Source: Hofstenia miamia
Lineage: Eukaryota > Xenacoelomorpha > Acoela
Assembly (NCBI GenBank): GCA_004352715.1
Contig: SCFE01000107.1
Coordinates: 754,452 to 818,451, forward strand
Reading direction: 5' to 3'
DNA length: 64,000 bases
The notes beneath the pieces were generated by a model. It was given only the letters and a program-made list of their open reading frames with translations. It had not been told where the DNA came from and did no database searches. A program made the translations under genes and the position numbers. Every line of letters begins with the position of its first letter. Positions within the stretch are counted from its first letter, which is position 1. Of this stretch, positions 60,892 to 64,000 are shown one piece after another.

Positions 60892-60960
60892 TAAAATCAG
60901 TCTTTCGGGAGTTTTCTTAGTGATGGAATTGCCCTGCAATTATGCCAGTGATATGTTTTA
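60892..60960 (+). CDS. Possible alternative terminal exon of MBTPS1
   Basis: An acceptor (TTTTTTCAAATTTCAG) lies 68 bp after the previous donor and is in phase: it would add VAHCKISLSGVFLVMELPCN and a few residues, then TAA. The sequence does not resemble the conserved continuation, so it may be a chance ORF. Confidence 0.2.
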
Positions 60961-61050
60961 ATACTTATTGATCCACAAACAAACCAGATGCAATTGTCTG
61001 TGGGAAAGTGACAAGTTTCCGTTCGGTATCGTTTATGATGTAAATACGCT

Positions 61051-62345
61051 TTATTCTTTGTAGCTGTAAGCCATCCATGAATCGGCTTTCATTGCTGGCG
61101 ATTGATGAACGGCAGGATCAATGCTATTTGCTTTAAAACGAAGGCTCTCCAAGTAGTTATTGTAAGGTTGTGTTTTGTAATTATAGATGTCTTTACGATT
61201 CTCTGGCAGTGTTTTTTTCCGGAAGATTTTGTTAGCCATAGACAAGGCATCATGAACATTGATTGAATTGATGCTATTTGCTTTAGATCAATTACTTTTA
61301 AATATTGCCATATTGCTCTGATAGCGTAAGTGCTAAGAACATAATCTTAGTATTGAACAAGTTTAGAGCAGTGTTTAGAGAATGTAATTGAAGTTTTTTA
61401 ATTTGACGTATGCTTTGACTCCCTCTATAGATATCATTTTAACGTGGAGCGTAGTAGACCCAGATGAGGTCAATGTGACGGCAAGATACATAAACTGATT
61501 TACAAATTTAATAGATGATCGTGTTGTTATGATTTTGTCCTTTTTGCAAGTTGTCATCCATCCCAAATTTCATGGTTTCAGTTTTTGTCACCTTTTTATC
61601 AAATCGTTTTGTATTGCTAATTGTTCATTTGCTTATTTTTATTTATTCCCACTCCATTGTCTTCCTCTATGAAAGACATTTTTTTGTAGTCACTTCTCAT
61701 TACATATTCATTGATTTTAAATACGAAAGATTGACACACCATTGTTAAGAAATGTGGTTCCCATGCATTAGTGTCGACGTCAGATTTGACTTGTTTCCGA
61801 GATAGTTCACAAGGATGTTTTTCGCTTGGTCTATTAATTATTTTTCTTTCTTATTTAGAAATAATTTTCTTTTCTGTATAAGAGAAGACTTTTATTGCTA
61901 TCTGGATCTCTCGTACTCTATTAAGTATTATTCATTTTCTACGCCTTATGTAGAAGGTCAAGCACATTTTTTCGTTTCAAATTCAAAATAACATTGCTCT
62001 TCAAACCAAGGTTCGGCGCGTCTAGAGGCATTCATTGTGCTTCTAAAACTTGTAGTGATAGCCATTATATATTTTGAATATTGTAGATTCAAATTGAGGT
62101 TGATCAGAACGATGGCTACTTCAAATCTGTTACTTTGTTCAATTATGTATTGATTCAAATGTCTCCTCCGTTTCTTCCTCACTGATTTTGGTTGAGGATA
62201 TATGTTTTCACTTTGAGAGTTATTCGTAGATGTTAGCACTTCCATTAAAATATTGGCCGGATGAATTTCCATATCAGTTATAACTAGATCAATCGTACTT
62301 CTGTCATTGGGATTGAATGTACTTGTATTGTGTATAGTTGTCAAC
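61051..62345 (-). pseudogene. LINE fragment (endonuclease end and reverse transcriptase end)
   Basis: The minus strand from 62,344 reads DRSTIDLVITDMEI (end of AP endonuclease) and RRAEPWFEEQCYFEFETKK (PWFDxEC linker). From 61,566 it reads SIKFVNQFMYLAVTLTSSGS (thumb region F-YLGVxL), and from 61,245 the C-terminal tail. The catalytic reverse transcriptase core is missing, so it is internally deleted. It lies antisense downstream of the last mapped MBTPS1 exon. Confidence 0.6.
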
Positions 62346-62683
62346 CTGCACTGCCTTCGTTTATTACTGGTGGTGATTTAGTCACCCCTTATAAATGATA
62401 GTAAATACTTGTATGATTTGTGGGGCCCGTCAGTATAAACATTTTGGGAGTCGGTTTGGTTCGATATCACACAAAATACTATGAAAAATCAATAGTATCT
62501 ATATANNNNNNNNNNNNNNNNNNNNNNNNNNNNNNNNNNNNNNNNNNNNNNNNNNNNNNNNNNNNNNNNNNNNNNNNNNNNNNNNNNNNNNNNNNNNNNN
62601 NNNNNNNNNNNNNNNNNNNNNNNNNNNNNNNNNNNNNNNNNNNNNNNNNNNNNNNNNNNNNNNNNNNNNNNNNNNNNNNNNNN

Positions 62684-62717
<34 letters not shown>

Positions 62718-63381
62718 AAACCAGAGTTGAGATTAAGAGTAAGTTTCAAGCTAAGCATCACGACCAAATGATTTGCGCTCAGCATCAGAGAGGCGATAGT
62801 ATCGTATCAAAAGGCCATCCGACCACACTTCAGAATCCATGAGAACACAATGAGACTCTTGATTACAGACAATATGGAAGGATGAAAATAGAGAATCAGT
62901 ACGGGGTGGGAGGGAAGGACGTTATTAAATTGAAGTGAAGAAGAATGGAGGTGTTCACAACATCAGAAACAGATTTGGCAAAAGGCATATAGAGATGTGA
63001 GCTTTGCGAGGAGGGTGATGAAGAGAACTAATCGGGACAGCAGGGAGTTGACTAGTACCAAGGATGTGACGATGGCGATAAGTAAGCGGTGGGACAGACT
63101 GTTCAAGGGCAGATTGCAGCAGGTGACGAACGTGGGACAGAATGATTGGGACGATTAGGAATGGAAGCAATGTAGAAGAACATTTGGGATTGCATGGATG
63201 AGACATCGAAGGTGAGTTTAGCGGAGGTGCCTGACAATGATGACAANNNNNNNNNNNNNNNNNNNNNNNNNNNNNNNNNNNNNNNNNNNNNNNNNNNNNN
63301 NNNNNNNNNNNNNNNNNNNNNNNNNNNNNNNNNNNNNNNNNNNNNNNNNNNNNNNNNNNNNNNNNNNNNNNNNNNNNNNNN

Positions 63382-63414
<33 letters not shown>

Positions 63415-64000
63415 AATTTGCAAACTAGTGTTATACCTAATTACCTTAGAAATATAGCAAGATGAGATTAAAATTATTCAGAAAGGTAAATTTGTTTTAC
63501 TTGACTAAGAGATTGCCTTAGCTACCCAAACTAACATAGTTTAAATATGACTTACGTGAATCCTTGAAAAGTGCCACTTCACTTGTTAATAATTCTCTTT
63601 AAGCAAAATGAACTCTTTGCATTAAACTGCTAATTATGAACTTATGTCAAAATTATATGCAACATTTAAATGTTGAATTTTAGAAAGGTCAGTAATTGAT
63701 ATCAGTATTTGATGAGGAAGTCAAATATTCATTTGATGTTTTTTCAATCTATTAAATTGATGAATTAAATAATAACTAATTTGAATAACAGTCAATTTTA
63801 GCAAATAATTTTTCACAATATTTTGTAATTAATATTTTTATGCAAGTTTATTCGATTTTTCTTGGTTTCTCAGAGTAATATTTTTATTGACGAATTCTAT
63901 GTCTCGTGTATTTATCAAAAAATTATTGCACCCAAACGATATCTAAATGTAAACGTAGAAACTTTAATAGCAAATGTATGAAATTTATTACTACTGTAAA
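62346..64000. other. Repeat- and gap-rich end of window
   Basis: N gaps at 62,506-62,683 and 63,247-63,381, each followed by (TA)n (62,684-62,714 and 63,382-63,411). The purine-rich block 62,840-63,240 has no recognisable product. The final 580 bases are plain AT-rich DNA. Missing 3' exons of MBTPS1 may lie beyond. Confidence 0.4.

Noticed and set aside
1-64000. CRISPR arrays, operons or prokaryotic regulatory elements
   Set aside because: No regularly spaced repeats with unique spacers, and gene structure with introns shows animal nuclear DNA.

Overview
This window is nuclear DNA from an animal, most likely an invertebrate. It is visibly AT-rich and dominated by (TA)n microsatellites. Its two protein-coding genes are split by GT-AG introns, and it holds remnants of almost every common animal transposon class (Tc1, mariner, pogo-like MITE, PIF/Harbinger, hAT, piggyBac, non-LTR retrotransposons). 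The species cannot be fixed from sequence alone. It is a draft scaffold: 12 multi-base N runs and two single-N joins are present. Most runs abut (TA)n, and at least four joins are flanked by the same sequence on both sides, so some apparent duplications are assembly artefacts.

Gene 1 (10,469-25,795, plus strand) is a major facilitator superfamily transporter of the SLC18B1 (vesicular polyamine transporter) type. Five exons join in perfect phase to a stop codon. Its last intron is about 10.8 kb and holds a duplicated haplotype block, a hairpin Harbinger MITE, a non-LTR retrotransposon, a (GAGCC)n satellite and a piggyBac-type MITE. The 5' exon carrying the start codon was not found.

Gene 2 (36,557-60,823, plus strand, open at both ends) is the ortholog of MBTPS1, site-1 protease, the Golgi subtilisin-like protease that starts SREBP and ATF6 processing. 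Thirteen exons were placed, all phases agree, and the catalytic Asp, His and Ser plus the oxyanion Asn are present. The signal peptide/propeptide exons and the C-terminal membrane segment were not found. One exon is present twice around a 21-N gap, which looks like an assembly duplication. The last mapped intron is about 12.1 kb and contains a hAT fragment, a piggyBac fragment and a nearly complete hAT element with an 8-bp target duplication.

The rest is transposon debris and simple repeats: a PHD-finger retrotransposon fragment at the left edge (1-480), tandem Tc1 and mariner copies set in (TA)n (32,117-35,117), piggyBac remnants at 30.1-30.8 kb, and LINE fragments near 54.5 and 61-62.3 kb. 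The two genes share no obvious pathway. I found no operon, RNA gene, CRISPR array or convincing new molecular system. The most informative signals are the haplotype-type duplications, one of which captures a MITE insertion polymorphism inside MBTPS1.
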